Below, piece by piece: positions 17,608 to 26,198 of a stretch of DNA of 64,000 nt (positions are counted from its first letter, which is position 1; every line of letters begins with the position of its first letter). The stretch lies in contig JBDKUO010000005.1 of the NCBI GenBank assembly GCA_039679645.1, positions 43,395 to 107,394 on the forward strand. The letters run 5' to 3'. A program made the translations under genes and the position numbers. Under the pieces are notes generated by a model. It saw only the letters and a program-made list of their open reading frames with translations. It had not been told where the DNA came from and ran no database searches. Source of the DNA: Armatimonadota bacterium (GTDB taxonomy: Bacteria; Armatimonadota; UBA5829).

Positions 17608-19262
17608 TGAGATACGCGCTGGGGATCGACTTTGGAACGCTCTCAGCCCGCGCTCTGCTGGTGGATGTAGAGACCGGCTGTGAGGTCGCGACAAGCGTCT
17701 ATGAGTATCCACACGGTGTGATTGACGATGTGTTGCCCGCCTCGGGCGAGAAACTGCCGCCTGACTGGGCTCTTCAGGACCCTCGTGATTACCTGACGGC
17801 TCTTGAAAAAATCGTCCGAAGCGTAATGGCAGATGCAGACGCGAAGCCTCAATACGTAGTCGGGATAGGCCTGGACTTCACTGCATGCACGATACTGCCC
17901 ATAGACAAAAATGGTGATCCATTGTGCTTCGACCCCAGGTGGGAGAAAAACCCGCATGCATGGGTCAAGCTCTGGAAGCATCATGCGGCTCAGCCGGAGG
18001 CGAACAGAATAACAGAAACAGCCCTGGCACTGGGTGAGACTTTTCTGAACAGATACGGCGGCAAAGTCAGCTCAGAGTGGCTTTTTCCGAAGGTCCTGCA
18101 GATACTCGATGAGTCACCAGAGGTATATGATGCGGCGGACAAGTTCATAGAAGCGGGTGACTGGATCGCAATGAAGCTCACCGGCGTCGAGGCAAGAAGC
18201 GCATGCGCAGCGGGATATAAATCTATGTGGAGCAAAAAAGAAGGCTTCCCGTCAAATGACTTCCTGCGCGCGCTGGACCCGAGGATTGAACACATAATCG
18301 ATGAGAAGATGAACCGTAATATCCTGCCTGTAGGAGCAAAATCAGGCGAGCTTACATCAGAGATGGCTCAAATTTTAGGACTTGCGCCCGGAACAGCAGT
18401 AGCAGTCTCTGTTATTGATGCGCATGCCGCTGTCCCGGCTGCCACAGTCACCAAAGACGGCACGATGGTAATAATCATGGGCACCAGCAGTTGCCATATC
18501 ATTCTCGGCAGGCAGCCCAGAAATGTCGAAGGCATCTCGGGGTATGTCGAGGACGGAGTCATACCGGGATACTACGGTTTTGAAGCCGGGCAGTGCTGTG
18601 TGGGAGACCACTTCGCATGGTTTGTCGAAAACTGCGTCCCGGCATCATATATTAATGAAGCAGATTCTCGCGGGGTCGGCATACACGATCTGCTTATCGA
18701 AAAAGCTTCGAAGCTGAAGCCGGGCGAGAGCGGTCTGCTGGCTCTCGACTGGTGGAACGGCAACAGAAGCGTGCTGGTAGATGCCGACCTCACCGGCATG
18801 ATCGTGGGCATGAAGCTGGACACTAAGCCTGAAGATATATACCGGGCTCTCATCGAGGCGACTGCTTTCGGCACGAAGGTAATAATCGACGCTTTCGAGC
18901 GCAATGGTATTGCCGTTGACGAAATCGTCGCCTGTGGGGGTCTGGCGGAGAAGAACCAACTGCTGATGCAGATATATGCGGATGTCACAAACAGAGAGTT
19001 CAAAGTAGCCGCGTCCGCCCAGACATGCGCGCTAGGCTCGGCTATGTGGGGAGCTGTAGCCGCAGGCAGGGCAAAAGGCGGGTATGACAACGTAACCCAG
19101 GCTGCGGAGAAGATGGCATCTGTAAAGGACATCAGTTACAAGCCCGATCCGAAAAATCACGCCATATATTCGCGGCTCTTTGCCGAATATATGAAGCTGC
19201 ATGACTACTTCGGGCGCGGCGAAAATAATGTGATGAAAGTCCTCAAAGAAATCGCAGACTAA
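17607..19262 (+). CDS. araB: L-ribulokinase (FGGY carbohydrate kinase)
   Basis: 551 residues, normal for AraB. It phosphorylates L-ribulose to L-ribulose 5-phosphate. Signatures: ALGIDFGTLSARALLVDV phosphate loop, GIGLDFTACTILP, KLWKHHAAQPEANRI, RYGGKVSSEWLFPK, the FGGY substrate segment MGTSSCHIILG, and GLAEKNQLLMQIYADV. The start codon overlaps the isomerase stop, so translation is coupled. The third enzyme of the arabinose route, AraD epimerase, is not in the window. The gene converges on the DeoR gene with a four-base overlap. Confidence 0.93.
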   Translation: MRYALGIDFGTLSARALLVDVETGCEVATSVYEYPHGVIDDVLPASGEKLPPDWALQDPRDYLTALEKIVRSVMADADAKPQYVVGIGLDFTACTILPIDKNGDPLCFDPRWEKNPHAWVKLWKHHAAQPEANRITETALALGETFLNRYGGKVSSEWLFPKVLQILDESPEVYDAADKFIEAGDWIAMKLTGVEARSACAAGYKSMWSKKEGFPSNDFLRALDPRIEHIIDEKMNRNILPVGAKSGELTSEMAQILGLAPGTAVAVSVIDAHAAVPAATVTKDGTMVIIMGTSSCHIILGRQPRNVEGISGYVEDGVIPGYYGFEAGQCCVGDHFAWFVENCVPASYINEADSRGVGIHDLLIEKASKLKPGESGLLALDWWNGNRSVLVDADLTGMIVGMKLDTKPEDIYRALIEATAFGTKVIIDAFERNGIAVDEIVACGGLAEKNQLLMQIYADVTNREFKVAASAQTCALGSAMWGAVAAGRAKGGYDNVTQAAEKMASVKDISYKPDPKNHAIYSRLFAEYMKLHDYFGRGENNVMKVLKEIAD

Positions 19263-20020
19263 TCTTCATCTTCGGCAATCAGTACCTTGACGCCGCGTTC
19301 TTCAAGATTGGCGCGGTCTCGTGGGGAAATTCCGGAATCAGTTACCAGATACTGGACCTGCTGAGGGACTGCAAAGCGAGCAAATGAACGGCGATTGAAC
19401 TTGGAGCTGTCCGCTACCACAACAACACGGAACGAAGAACGTATCATCGCCTGCTTCAGGGACGCGGCATGAAGATCGGTAACATAAAAGCCTTCCCTGC
19501 TGTCCGCGCCGTCACAGTCCACAAACAGAGTGTCTACTGTAAGACCCACAAGCGCCTGCTCCGTCAAGGGTCCAAAGAGACTGGGACTGTCGTCTCTGAG
19601 AAAACCGCCTAGAAGCAGAATTTTGACACGTGACCCGTATAGAGCCTGCGCAACTCCAAGAGACGTGGTGGCGAGTGTGATTCCCATATCTCGCGGAAGT
19701 TGAAGGGCAACCTCAAATGAGAAAGGCCCACTGTCCACCATTACGGTTTCCCCATCACTTATCAGGGTTGCCGCAAGCTTTCCCATAGCTATGCTTTTGG
19801 AAGAGCCATCCTGCTCCGGGATTGCACCGCGCAGGTAACGCAGCTTGCCTGCAACTATAGCGCCTCCATGATTTCGAATGGCAAGACCTTCATCCTCAAG
19901 ATATGACAGGTCCCGCCGGATTGTCATCTGAGACACGCCAAAGCGCTCAGCCAAGTCCTGAACACTGACTTCCTGCTCTGATGTTAAAAGTTTGCTTATC
20001 TCTGTTTGGCGAAGATTCAT
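19259..20020 (-). CDS. DeoR-family sugar-responsive regulator
   Basis: 253 residues. An N-terminal DeoR helix-turn-helix (VQDLAERFGVSQMTIRRDLSYLEDEGLAIRNHGGA, about 20-57) is followed by a sugar-phosphate-sensing domain with the DeoRC signature (VDSGPFSFEVALQLP, LGGFLRD, ADSSKFNRRSFARF). Such proteins repress sugar operons until a phosphorylated intermediate binds. It lies between the ribulokinase operon and the uronate-isomerase-like operon, so either or both may be targets. A perfect palindrome 44 bases upstream of its start is a candidate operator. Confidence 0.92.
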   Translation of the reverse strand: MNLRQTEISKLLTSEQEVSVQDLAERFGVSQMTIRRDLSYLEDEGLAIRNHGGAIVAGKLRYLRGAIPEQDGSSKSIAMGKLAATLISDGETVMVDSGPFSFEVALQLPRDMGITLATTSLGVAQALYGSRVKILLLGGFLRDDSPSLFGPLTEQALVGLTVDTLFVDCDGADSREGFYVTDLHAASLKQAMIRSSFRVVVVADSSKFNRRSFARFAVPQQVQYLVTDSGISPRDRANLEERGVKVLIAEDED

Positions 20021-20063
20021 CTTGTCTGCCAGCTTATATAATAGTCAGATCATATACTAATAC

Positions 20064-20083
20064 GGTACAATACTAATTGTACC
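20064..20083. promoter_or_regulatory. Candidate DeoR operator
   Basis: GGTACAAT and ATTGTACC form a perfect 8-bp inverted repeat around ACTA, between the DeoR gene and the divergent uronate-isomerase-like gene. Autoregulation is inferred from position. Confidence 0.5.
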
Positions 20084-20243
20084 ACATCCTTGTGTCCGCC
20101 GCCATATGTAATTTATACAAATGGACAATGAATAAAGGAATTTGATAGTTTACTCGACGCCTGCATCAACGGATTCAATTACCGATCTCGTTGAAGAGAC
20201 ACCGTATTATCCATGAACTCAGCCTCTTTTGTCAATGTTTCAG

Positions 20244-20272
20244 TTGACAATGATCGCGAATGGAACTATTCT
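20244..20272 (+). promoter_or_regulatory. Promoter of the uronate-isomerase-like operon
   Basis: TTGACA (20244-20249), 17 bases, TATTCT (20267-20272). TTGACAA is also the right arm of an inverted repeat whose left arm TTGTCAA lies at 20229-20235. Confidence 0.6.
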
Positions 20273-20283
20273 ATTCCTGACAA

Positions 20284-20297
20284 TGTAAACGGTTACA
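20284..20297. promoter_or_regulatory. LacI-type operator-like site
   Basis: TGTAAACGGTTACA is near-palindromic (12 of 14) and has the central CG and TGTAAA half-site typical of LacI-family operators. It lies just downstream of the promoter, where a repressor would block transcription. No intact LacI-family gene is in the window. Confidence 0.4.
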
Positions 20298-20312
20298 CGA
20301 TACGGGAGAATA

Positions 20313-21551
20313 ATGGAAATAACCACTACCAACATCCGAGATATGGTCACGAGGGCTGTCATGGAGACAGCGGTGACCGATATCCACACTCATATCTATC
20401 CACACTGCTTTGGAGAAATTCTGCTCTGGGGAATTGACGAACTGTTGACCTATCACTACCTGGTTGCCGAGACCATGCGCTGGGTCGATATCACGTATGA
20501 AAAGTTCTGGACAATGTCCAAGACCGACCAGGCCGATCTTGTGTGGAAGACACTCTTTATTGATCACTCGCCGGTCAGCGAGGCATGTCGGGGAGTGCTG
20601 ACCACTCTGAATGCGCTCGGGCTCGACACTTCCTCACGCGACCTGGCATCATACCGCAAATTTTTTGCCGAAAAGAAGGCCGACGACTATGTGGACCTGG
20701 TTTTCAAGATCGCCAATCTGGACAGTGTAATTATGACAAACGATCCGTTCGACGACCTCGAACGACCATCGTGGCTTAATGACACGCCGGTCGACCCCAG
20801 GTTCAAAGCGGCGCTGCGCATCGACATCCTGCTCAACAACTGGGATAACGCCGTCCATGCGCTAAATAAAATGGGCTATGAGGTGGATACAGGCTTCGGC
20901 GGTGACACGAATTCCGAAGTCAGACGCTTCCTTACCGACTGGATCACAAAAATAAACGCCGTATATATGGCGGTCTCTCTCCCTCCGACATTCGCGTTCC
21001 CGGAGGAATCGTCGAGGGGACGACTAATACAAAAGTGTGTGCTGCCGGTGGCTGCCGAGATGGGCAAACCGCTTGCGCTGATGGTCGGGGTGAAGAAACT
21101 CACCAACCCGGCGCTGCGCCTGGCAGGTGACTCAGTTGGCAAGAGTAATATTGATGTGATCGAGCATCTGTGCTGCAATCACCCGGACGTGAAGTTCCTG
21201 GTGACGATGCTCGCTCGAGAAAACCAGCACGAGCTTTGCGTGGCCGCGCGCAAGTTCCGCAACCTGCACATATTCGGCTGCTGGTGGTTCCTCAACAACC
21301 CCAGCCTCATTGACGAGATGGCCCGTATGCGCCTGGAACTGCTTGGACTGAGCATGACTCCACAGCACTCCGATGCGCGCGTGCTTGATCAGCTTATATA
21401 CAAGTGGGCTCACTCCCGGCGCATTATAGGCGAGGCGCTGGTAGACAAATATATCGATCTTGCCGCGACCGGCTGGCAAGTAACCGAAAAAGAAATACGC
21501 CGTGATGTAGCCGACCTCTTCGGCGGCAGCTTCCGGCAGTTTATCAAATAA
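20313..21551 (+). CDS. Uronate isomerase-like amidohydrolase-fold protein
   Basis: 412 residues, shorter than UxaC (about 470). The N-terminus carries the metal motif TDIHTHIYPHCFGE followed by LLTYHYLVAETMRW, which resembles the UxaC region where two His start the barrel and a HYxxxxMR segment follows. Later segments include MVGVKKLTNPALRLAGDS, CNHPDVKFLVTMLARENQHEL and GCWWFLNNPSLI, as in this superfamily. It may isomerise a hexuronate or a related acid sugar, or have diverged (inference). GGGAG lies before the ATG. The TIM-barrel epimerase gene follows 62 bases downstream, probably in the same transcript. Confidence 0.75.
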   Translation: MEITTTNIRDMVTRAVMETAVTDIHTHIYPHCFGEILLWGIDELLTYHYLVAETMRWVDITYEKFWTMSKTDQADLVWKTLFIDHSPVSEACRGVLTTLNALGLDTSSRDLASYRKFFAEKKADDYVDLVFKIANLDSVIMTNDPFDDLERPSWLNDTPVDPRFKAALRIDILLNNWDNAVHALNKMGYEVDTGFGGDTNSEVRRFLTDWITKINAVYMAVSLPPTFAFPEESSRGRLIQKCVLPVAAEMGKPLALMVGVKKLTNPALRLAGDSVGKSNIDVIEHLCCNHPDVKFLVTMLARENQHELCVAARKFRNLHIFGCWWFLNNPSLIDEMARMRLELLGLSMTPQHSDARVLDQLIYKWAHSRRIIGEALVDKYIDLAATGWQVTEKEIRRDVADLFGGSFRQFIK

Positions 21552-21613
21552 TTGATCCGCGTTGCGGTAAATCCGCGCAATTCAGATTATAAACAGACAG
21601 GAGAAATACGAAA

Positions 21614-22552
21614 ATGTGCTGCGATGGTAGCGTAGGCTCAATCTACAAGTATGCTGACGTCGGTCTGATCCACTTTATGGCTTATCCGCAGACGATCAAG
21701 GGCGACGGTCCGATCCTTGAGACACTGCAAAAGATCTGTGAGGACGACTACTTCACGCTCGTCGAGATCACTTGGATGAAGGACCCCGAGGTCCGCAAGG
21801 CCGCGAAAGCGATGCTCCAGCAGGCAGGTATGAAGTATGCATTCGGCGGACAGCCGACCCTTATGAGCCAGAAGCTCAATCTCAATGACCCGGACGAGGC
21901 CGCTCGAAAGAAGGCCGTCGATCAGATCAAGGCCGACATCGACGAGGCATACGAGATGGGCTGCATGGCTACGGCATTTTTGAGCGGTAAAGACCCAGGT
22001 CCCGCCGGCAAAGCAAAGGGCCTTGAGCTGCTCTATGAATCCGTAACCGAAATTTGCGAATACGCCAAGGGCAAGGGCAATATGCCTATCGCACTGGAGA
22101 CATTCGATCAGGTGCCATACGGCAAAAACACAATCCTCGGTCCGACTAAGGACTCAGTCGCGTTTGCTGAAAAGGTGAAGGCAAAATACCCGAGCTTTGG
22201 CCTAATGCTCGACCTGAGCCACATGCCGCTGCTCGGTGAGAAGACTATGGAGATGCTGGAACCGGCAAAGGATGTGCTGGTCCACATTCACATCGGAAAC
22301 TGCGTGATGAAGGACCCGTCTCACCCCGCTTACGGTGATGAGCACCCGCGCTTTGGCCTTTGCGGCGGGGAGAACGGAGTGGACGAGCTTGCGGAGTTTA
22401 TACAGGGACTTTTCAAGATCGGATACTTCAACGATCAGGGACCCAAGCCTATGAGTTTCGAGGTTAAGCCTGTCGCGGCATTCGGCGAGTCGTCCGAGAT
22501 AGTGATCGCCAATGCCAAGCGCGCTCTAAACAAAGCCTGGGCAATGATATAA
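21614..22552 (+). CDS. Sugar phosphate isomerase/epimerase (xylose isomerase-like TIM barrel)
   Basis: 312 residues of the AP-endonuclease-2 superfamily. Probable metal ligands are the Glu in PIALETFDQ, the Asp in GLMLDLSHMP, the His in VLVHIHIGNCV, and the Glu in MSFEVKP. Members epimerise or isomerise free or phosphorylated sugars, inositols or their keto forms. AGGAG precedes the ATG by ten bases. It follows the uronate-isomerase-like gene and ends at a hairpin terminator. The substrate is not determinable. Confidence 0.83.
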   Translation: MCCDGSVGSIYKYADVGLIHFMAYPQTIKGDGPILETLQKICEDDYFTLVEITWMKDPEVRKAAKAMLQQAGMKYAFGGQPTLMSQKLNLNDPDEAARKKAVDQIKADIDEAYEMGCMATAFLSGKDPGPAGKAKGLELLYESVTEICEYAKGKGNMPIALETFDQVPYGKNTILGPTKDSVAFAEKVKAKYPSFGLMLDLSHMPLLGEKTMEMLEPAKDVLVHIHIGNCVMKDPSHPAYGDEHPRFGLCGGENGVDELAEFIQGLFKIGYFNDQGPKPMSFEVKPVAAFGESSEIVIANAKRALNKAWAMI

Positions 22553-22560
22553 GACAGCAA

Positions 22561-22590
22561 ATAAAAAATATAAAATATAAAATACTAAAT
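22561..22590 (-). repeat. TTTAGTATTT A/T-rich repeat, copy 1
   Basis: On the minus strand it reads ATTTAGTATTTTATATTT plus more T/A words. Related copies: 27532-27565, 38776-38790 and 42743-42783. It lies in a short convergent gap. Confidence 0.55.
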
Positions 22591-22600
22591 TGTAATTGTG

Positions 22601-22627
22601 TCCCTCCAGGTTCAGCGCCCGGAGGGA
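22601..22627 (+). terminator. Terminator between convergent genes
   Basis: TCCCTCC and GGAGGGA pair around a short loop with additional G/C pairs, followed by TTTATTATTA. It sits between the epimerase and the leftward exported protein gene, and could serve both. Confidence 0.65.
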
Positions 22628-22634
22628 TTTATTA

Positions 22635-23180
22635 TTACAGCTTGACTGTAAAGAGTTTCATACCCGCGTAGATAGAAAATCCACTGAAATCATACCCGGC
22701 CATCTTACTGAAATTGTCATACCTGGCTTCCAGATAATAGCGGCGGCTGAAGACAAGCCCTAAAGACATGTTTGTGTTAAGCCCGATGTGCTTTTCATCA
22801 ATGCCCTGAGTGGCATCCTGCAGCTTGCCATAGTAAGGACCTGCGCGCAACACGATGTATGGGCGCACATTGTTGCTCTCGCCGAAGCCACGCTCAAAAC
22901 CGAGTGACAATGGGATCAGACTCACGTCCGATGTTCCGCCGTCGAGTTTATATGATCCGCCCTCGGATATAAACCGCCATTTGTCCGGTTTGTTCGGTTC
23001 AAACGAAGTAATACTGACCCGCGTCCACGTATCGTCGAATTTGGCTTTTGTCGCCGAATCCGTAGGTTTGAACACTCCACCGCCGATAGCAAAGGTTATC
23101 TCCGATTTCTCCGCCAGTGCCGGCCCGACTGCGATCAACAGCAGCGCCAGGAGCCCGAATATCCGACTCGTAATGCGCAT
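22635..23180 (-). CDS. Exported beta-barrel-like protein
   Basis: 181 residues from the ATG at 23180 (MRITSRIFGLLALLLIAVG), chosen because GAAAGGGG lies just upstream and a signal peptide then begins at residue 1, ending at ALAEK. The mature part alternates polar and hydrophobic residues (TFAIGGGVFKPTD, VRPYIVLRAGPYYGKLQ, LGLVFSRRYYLEARYDNFS, SGFSIYAGMKLFTVKL) and ends in a beta-strand with aromatic residues. This suits a small outer-membrane barrel of the OmpW/OMP_b-brl type (inference). Its 5' flank carries a GATCGTTGATCG repeat. Confidence 0.65.
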   Translation of the reverse strand: MRITSRIFGLLALLLIAVGPALAEKSEITFAIGGGVFKPTDSATKAKFDDTWTRVSITSFEPNKPDKWRFISEGGSYKLDGGTSDVSLIPLSLGFERGFGESNNVRPYIVLRAGPYYGKLQDATQGIDEKHIGLNTNMSLGLVFSRRYYLEARYDNFSKMAGYDFSGFSIYAGMKLFTVKL

Positions 23181-23253
23181 AACTTTTCCCCTTTCACACA
23201 TTCCTAACTGTGAGGTCATATTACGACCTGTGCAGTTATATGTCAATAGATAG

Positions 23254-23340
23254 TTTGATCGTTGATGGTCTGATCGTGGAAAGTGGATGGTCGACCGTGT
23301 ATCGGCAAGTCTCAACGATCAGACGATACACGATCGACGA
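23254..23340. repeat. GATCGTTGATCG repeat, copy 1
   Basis: The first 21 bases (TTTGATCGTTGATGGTCTGAT and on) match 28585 onward with one difference, and the end (ACGATACACGATC) matches 28638 onward. The halves are roughly inverted. It lies between the exported protein and SOD genes. Confidence 0.6.
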
Positions 23341-23345
23341 AGCAG

Positions 23346-24077
23346 TTACATACTCGCACTGATTTTTTCAGGCACATATGACAGGGCCGTTGCCAGATTC
23401 TTGGCAACATTATTCCAGTTGATCACGTTCCACCAGTTCTCGACCCAGTCTGCGCGCCTGTTCTGATATTGCAGATAATAGGCGTGCTCCCATACGTCCA
23501 GCGCAAGTATCGGCTGCGCTCCCGAAAGCTCGTTATTCTGATGGTTCAGGATTTGCGTGATGTAGAGCTTTTCAAACTCAGGCTGCCAGGCCAGTACAAC
23601 CCAGCCGCTGCCCTCGACCCCGACGGCCGCGGCTGATAACTGCTTCTTAAAGGCATCGAAACTGCCGAAGTCCTTCTTTATCTGGTCGGCGAGGTCTCCA
23701 GCCGGCTCGCCCCCGGAGTTAGGAGCCATACTTGTAAAGAAAAGGGTGTGCAGCAGATCACCCGAGCCGTTGAACGCAAGCTGCCGCTCCCAGTATGAGA
23801 CTACCGCATAATTGCCCTCCGCGCGTGCTTTTACAAGCTCCTCTTCGGCCTTGTTCAAGCCCGCGACATATGCAGCCTGGTGCTTATCGTGGTGCAGGCG
23901 CATAATCTGCTCACTGATATATGGTTCCAAAGAATTGTAATCATAGGGAAGTGGGGATAGTTCGTGCATTTTAATTGTTCCTCCGTTGGCATTCTTCTTG
24001 TCATCCGACCGGGCTGGCGATAATAGACAACTCACTGCCATAGCAAGAAACAGCATATAGAATATTCGAGTGAGCAT
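23346..24077 (-). CDS. Exported Fe/Mn superoxide dismutase
   Basis: 243 residues. It converts superoxide to peroxide and oxygen. A signal peptide or lipoprotein-type leader (1-24, MLTRIFYMLFLAMAVSCLLS) precedes a full SOD: LPYDYNSLEPYIS, metal His in LHHDKHQAAYV, the second His in GDLLHTLFF, and DVWEHAYYLQYQNRRADWVENWWNVINW with metal Asp and His. Most bacterial SODs of this family are cytoplasmic, so export points to periplasmic or surface defence. AVSC could be a weak lipobox. Mn versus Fe cannot be decided by eye. Confidence 0.92.
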   Translation of the reverse strand: MLTRIFYMLFLAMAVSCLLSPARSDDKKNANGGTIKMHELSPLPYDYNSLEPYISEQIMRLHHDKHQAAYVAGLNKAEEELVKARAEGNYAVVSYWERQLAFNGSGDLLHTLFFTSMAPNSGGEPAGDLADQIKKDFGSFDAFKKQLSAAAVGVEGSGWVVLAWQPEFEKLYITQILNHQNNELSGAQPILALDVWEHAYYLQYQNRRADWVENWWNVINWNNVAKNLATALSYVPEKISASM

Positions 24078-24185
24078 TGTTTTCTCCTTCGCCCAGCCTC
24101 ATCGTTATTACCCATTAGGAAGAAAAACAAACCTTACAAGCTCAACAAATATAGTACGGTAGGCCAAAACGTGCAGTCAAATTGC

Positions 24186-24854
24186 TTAGTAATGATGCTG
24201 ACTGAGCGTGTGAAGTATCCAATTAGCGAGGTCTTTTACCAAGCGCCCACCGACTGCCTGCATATCATGCCCGACACCTGAGTATATGATCAGATCACGA
24301 GGACCTTCGGCAAGTGAATATATCCTCTTTGGCCAAGCGACGGGAGAGGTAAGGTCGGATTCTCCATGGATCAGCAGGAGTGGCTTGGAACGCAGCCGTT
24401 TGGCGCAGCAGTCGGCCACTTCTATTGTCGAGATCGCCGCTACTCCGCGAATGCCCCTGGCGAGCGAACCGGCTGTAATGGCAACCGCGCCTCCGAATGA
24501 CCACCCGAGCAGGACCACATTGTGAATGGCATCGTCATCCAGATATTGAAGAGCAAGCAGAGTGTCTATCCCGCACTGAACGCAGTCGCCCGGATGCCTG
24601 TAATCCAGTCTCAAAGAGGTAATACCGGAATCGAAAAGCTTTTGGGAAAGATCGGCAAAGACACTGCCCGGGCCATCAAAACCGCCGCTATATCCGCCGA
24701 GCATGATAACTCCCTTGCGTGAAGTTGCGCAAGTATGTAGAAGGGCTTCGAAATCGCCGCGGGTAGTATGAAATGTCAGACTTTTCAGGTGTTCTTCCAG
24801 ACTTCTCTCTTCAACTCCGATCACATAAATCCCGTCATCGCAGCGTGTTTGCAT
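24186..24854 (-). CDS. Alpha/beta hydrolase (dienelactone hydrolase-like)
   Basis: 222 residues from the ATG at 24854. The frame extends further upstream, but that extension crosses a hairpin and another gene. The nucleophile elbow GWSFGGAVAI (Ser), the acid HGESDLTSP (Asp) and the terminal GVGHDM (His) form a complete catalytic triad. The oxyanion segment LGGYSGGFDGPGS precedes them. It is a small cytoplasmic esterase or hydrolase of unknown substrate. It may follow the PHP and small membrane-protein genes in one transcript, though a 125-base gap with a hairpin separates them. Confidence 0.78.
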   Translation of the reverse strand: MQTRCDDGIYVIGVEERSLEEHLKSLTFHTTRGDFEALLHTCATSRKGVIMLGGYSGGFDGPGSVFADLSQKLFDSGITSLRLDYRHPGDCVQCGIDTLLALQYLDDDAIHNVVLLGWSFGGAVAITAGSLARGIRGVAAISTIEVADCCAKRLRSKPLLLIHGESDLTSPVAWPKRIYSLAEGPRDLIIYSGVGHDMQAVGGRLVKDLANWILHTLSQHHY

Positions 24855-24930
24855 AGTCTTGCGGCCCCCGAAAAAAATTACCCTCCCAATTCGATGACGA
24901 AACCGGAGAAGAGGTGGTTCCATTGTAGGG

Positions 24931-24954
24931 ATGGGGCACGCCATTGTGCCCCAT
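24931..24954. repeat. ATGGGGCAC hairpin
   Basis: ATGGGGCAC (24931-24939) and GTGCCCCAT (24946-24954) pair perfectly around GCCATT. It lies just downstream of the small membrane-protein gene. No T-run follows on the minus strand, so repeat rather than terminator is favoured. Confidence 0.45.
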
Positions 24955-24979
24955 ATCCCGTGCGGTGGCACTTCGGAAA

Positions 24980-25231
24980 TCACTGTCCGCCCGGCGAGGC
25001 AGGTGGAGCAGTCGGGTTTGCCGGCGCGGGCGATGCAGGCGTGCTTTGCCCATTTTGATCCTGCCCACCGCTGGAAGCCGGATTCACAGGCGCTTGTTCG
25101 GAGTTCGAGGAAGCCGCCGTCTGGTTATTGACCATGTAATTCATAATACCGGCTGCAATCGCAACCGCGGCGATAATGATTATGGCCGCAACCACAGGAC
25201 TGACCTCCATGGCAGCTTTGCTGTCAGCCAT
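24980..25231 (-). CDS. Small single-span membrane protein
   Basis: 83 residues. One transmembrane helix (about 12-32, VVAAIIIIAAVAIAAGIMNYM) is followed by a Ser/Pro/Ala/Gln-rich disordered tail. No family recognised. AAGGGGG precedes the ATG, and this site lies in the last codons of the PHP gene, so the two are translationally linked. Confidence 0.6.
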   Translation of the reverse strand: MADSKAAMEVSPVVAAIIIIAAVAIAAGIMNYMVNNQTAASSNSEQAPVNPASSGGQDQNGQSTPASPAPANPTAPPASPGGQ

Positions 25232-25234
25232 GTA

Positions 25235-26071
25235 CTACACCCCCTTAAGTCGAGATGCAAATCTCAGTTCGATGACCACATCATATGGAACGGTCACATC
25301 TCCCACACCCGGCCGCATATTCCCGGCGAAACCATGAGCGTCCGAGCCGCCGGTTGCTATCAGACCACGACTCCGCGCAAAACGTTTATAGAACTTCCGT
25401 CCGGCAGAAGAATGATCCGGGTGACTCACCTCTATAGCGCGAAGACCATTGCCGACCAGTTCCACAAGGAGTTCATCTCTCCTTAGCTTTGCCACATGCG
25501 CCGCGCATGAAACCCCTCCGGCCCCGGAAATTATCTCCATCGCCTCCAGTGGTGTCACCTTATATCGCGGCACATATCCCGGCCCGCCTTCCTGCAAAAA
25601 CCTGCCGAACGCCGAGTCCATGGAAGAAGCCGCGCCAACCTCACATATAGCCCTGGCTACATGCGGCCTGCCGACAGCCCCACCCTGCGCAATCTCCAAT
25701 ACTCTCTCAAAACCGATAGGCACACCCACAGCGTTGAGCTTTTCGACCATCTGCCTGGCGCGCTCCCATCGGGCATTTTTAAGTACGTCGAGTTTCTCGA
25801 TTAATGCGGGGTTCTTGTGGTCGATAAAATAGCCGAGCATATGCACCTCGACTTTATCCTGATAAATTGTGCTGATCTCGATTCCGGGTATGACCTCTAT
25901 CTTCAATCGCCTGCCCGCATCCAGAGCTTCGTCTATTCCACCGACAGTATCGTGGTCCGTAATCGCCACAGCGGCAAGCCCCGCTTTCGCGGCGGCCTCG
26001 ACCACCTGCGTCGGAGTATGGCAGCCGTCCGAGGCTGTAGTATGAGTGTGTAAATCCGCAAGTCTATCCAT
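25235..26071 (-). CDS. PHP-domain phosphoesterase (RNase AM / TrpH-like)
   Basis: 278 residues. The metal-binding start DLHTHTTASDG, AITDHDTVGG, the Glu in VIPGIEIST and later GGSDAHGF fit the PHP family of 3',5'-nucleotide phosphatases and 5'-exonucleases (YciV/TrpH type). The usual length is about 280 residues. It is divergent from the DUF58 gene and upstream of a small membrane-protein gene. The cellular substrate is inferred from the family only. Confidence 0.87.
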   Translation of the reverse strand: MDRLADLHTHTTASDGCHTPTQVVEAAAKAGLAAVAITDHDTVGGIDEALDAGRRLKIEVIPGIEISTIYQDKVEVHMLGYFIDHKNPALIEKLDVLKNARWERARQMVEKLNAVGVPIGFERVLEIAQGGAVGRPHVARAICEVGAASSMDSAFGRFLQEGGPGYVPRYKVTPLEAMEIISGAGGVSCAAHVAKLRRDELLVELVGNGLRAIEVSHPDHSSAGRKFYKRFARSRGLIATGGSDAHGFAGNMRPGVGDVTVPYDVVIELRFASRLKGV

Positions 26072-26198
26072 AACAGGTAGGCTTTATGCGAAAGCAACCC
26101 CGATTCCTGCGGCTATTCGTCAAAGGCAGGAATGCGCAGAGCGTTTGAGTAAGCAGATTTATGCTTGCGCTAATTGGTTTGCGCCGACTGGAAAAACT

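Noticed and set aside
23181..23315. Extended N-terminus of the exported barrel protein
   Set aside because: The extension comes from repeat sequence; a proper ribosome site and signal peptide begin at 23180.
24855..24983. N-terminal extension of the alpha/beta hydrolase
   Set aside because: It crosses a hairpin and the end of the small membrane-protein gene; the fold begins after the ATG at 24854.
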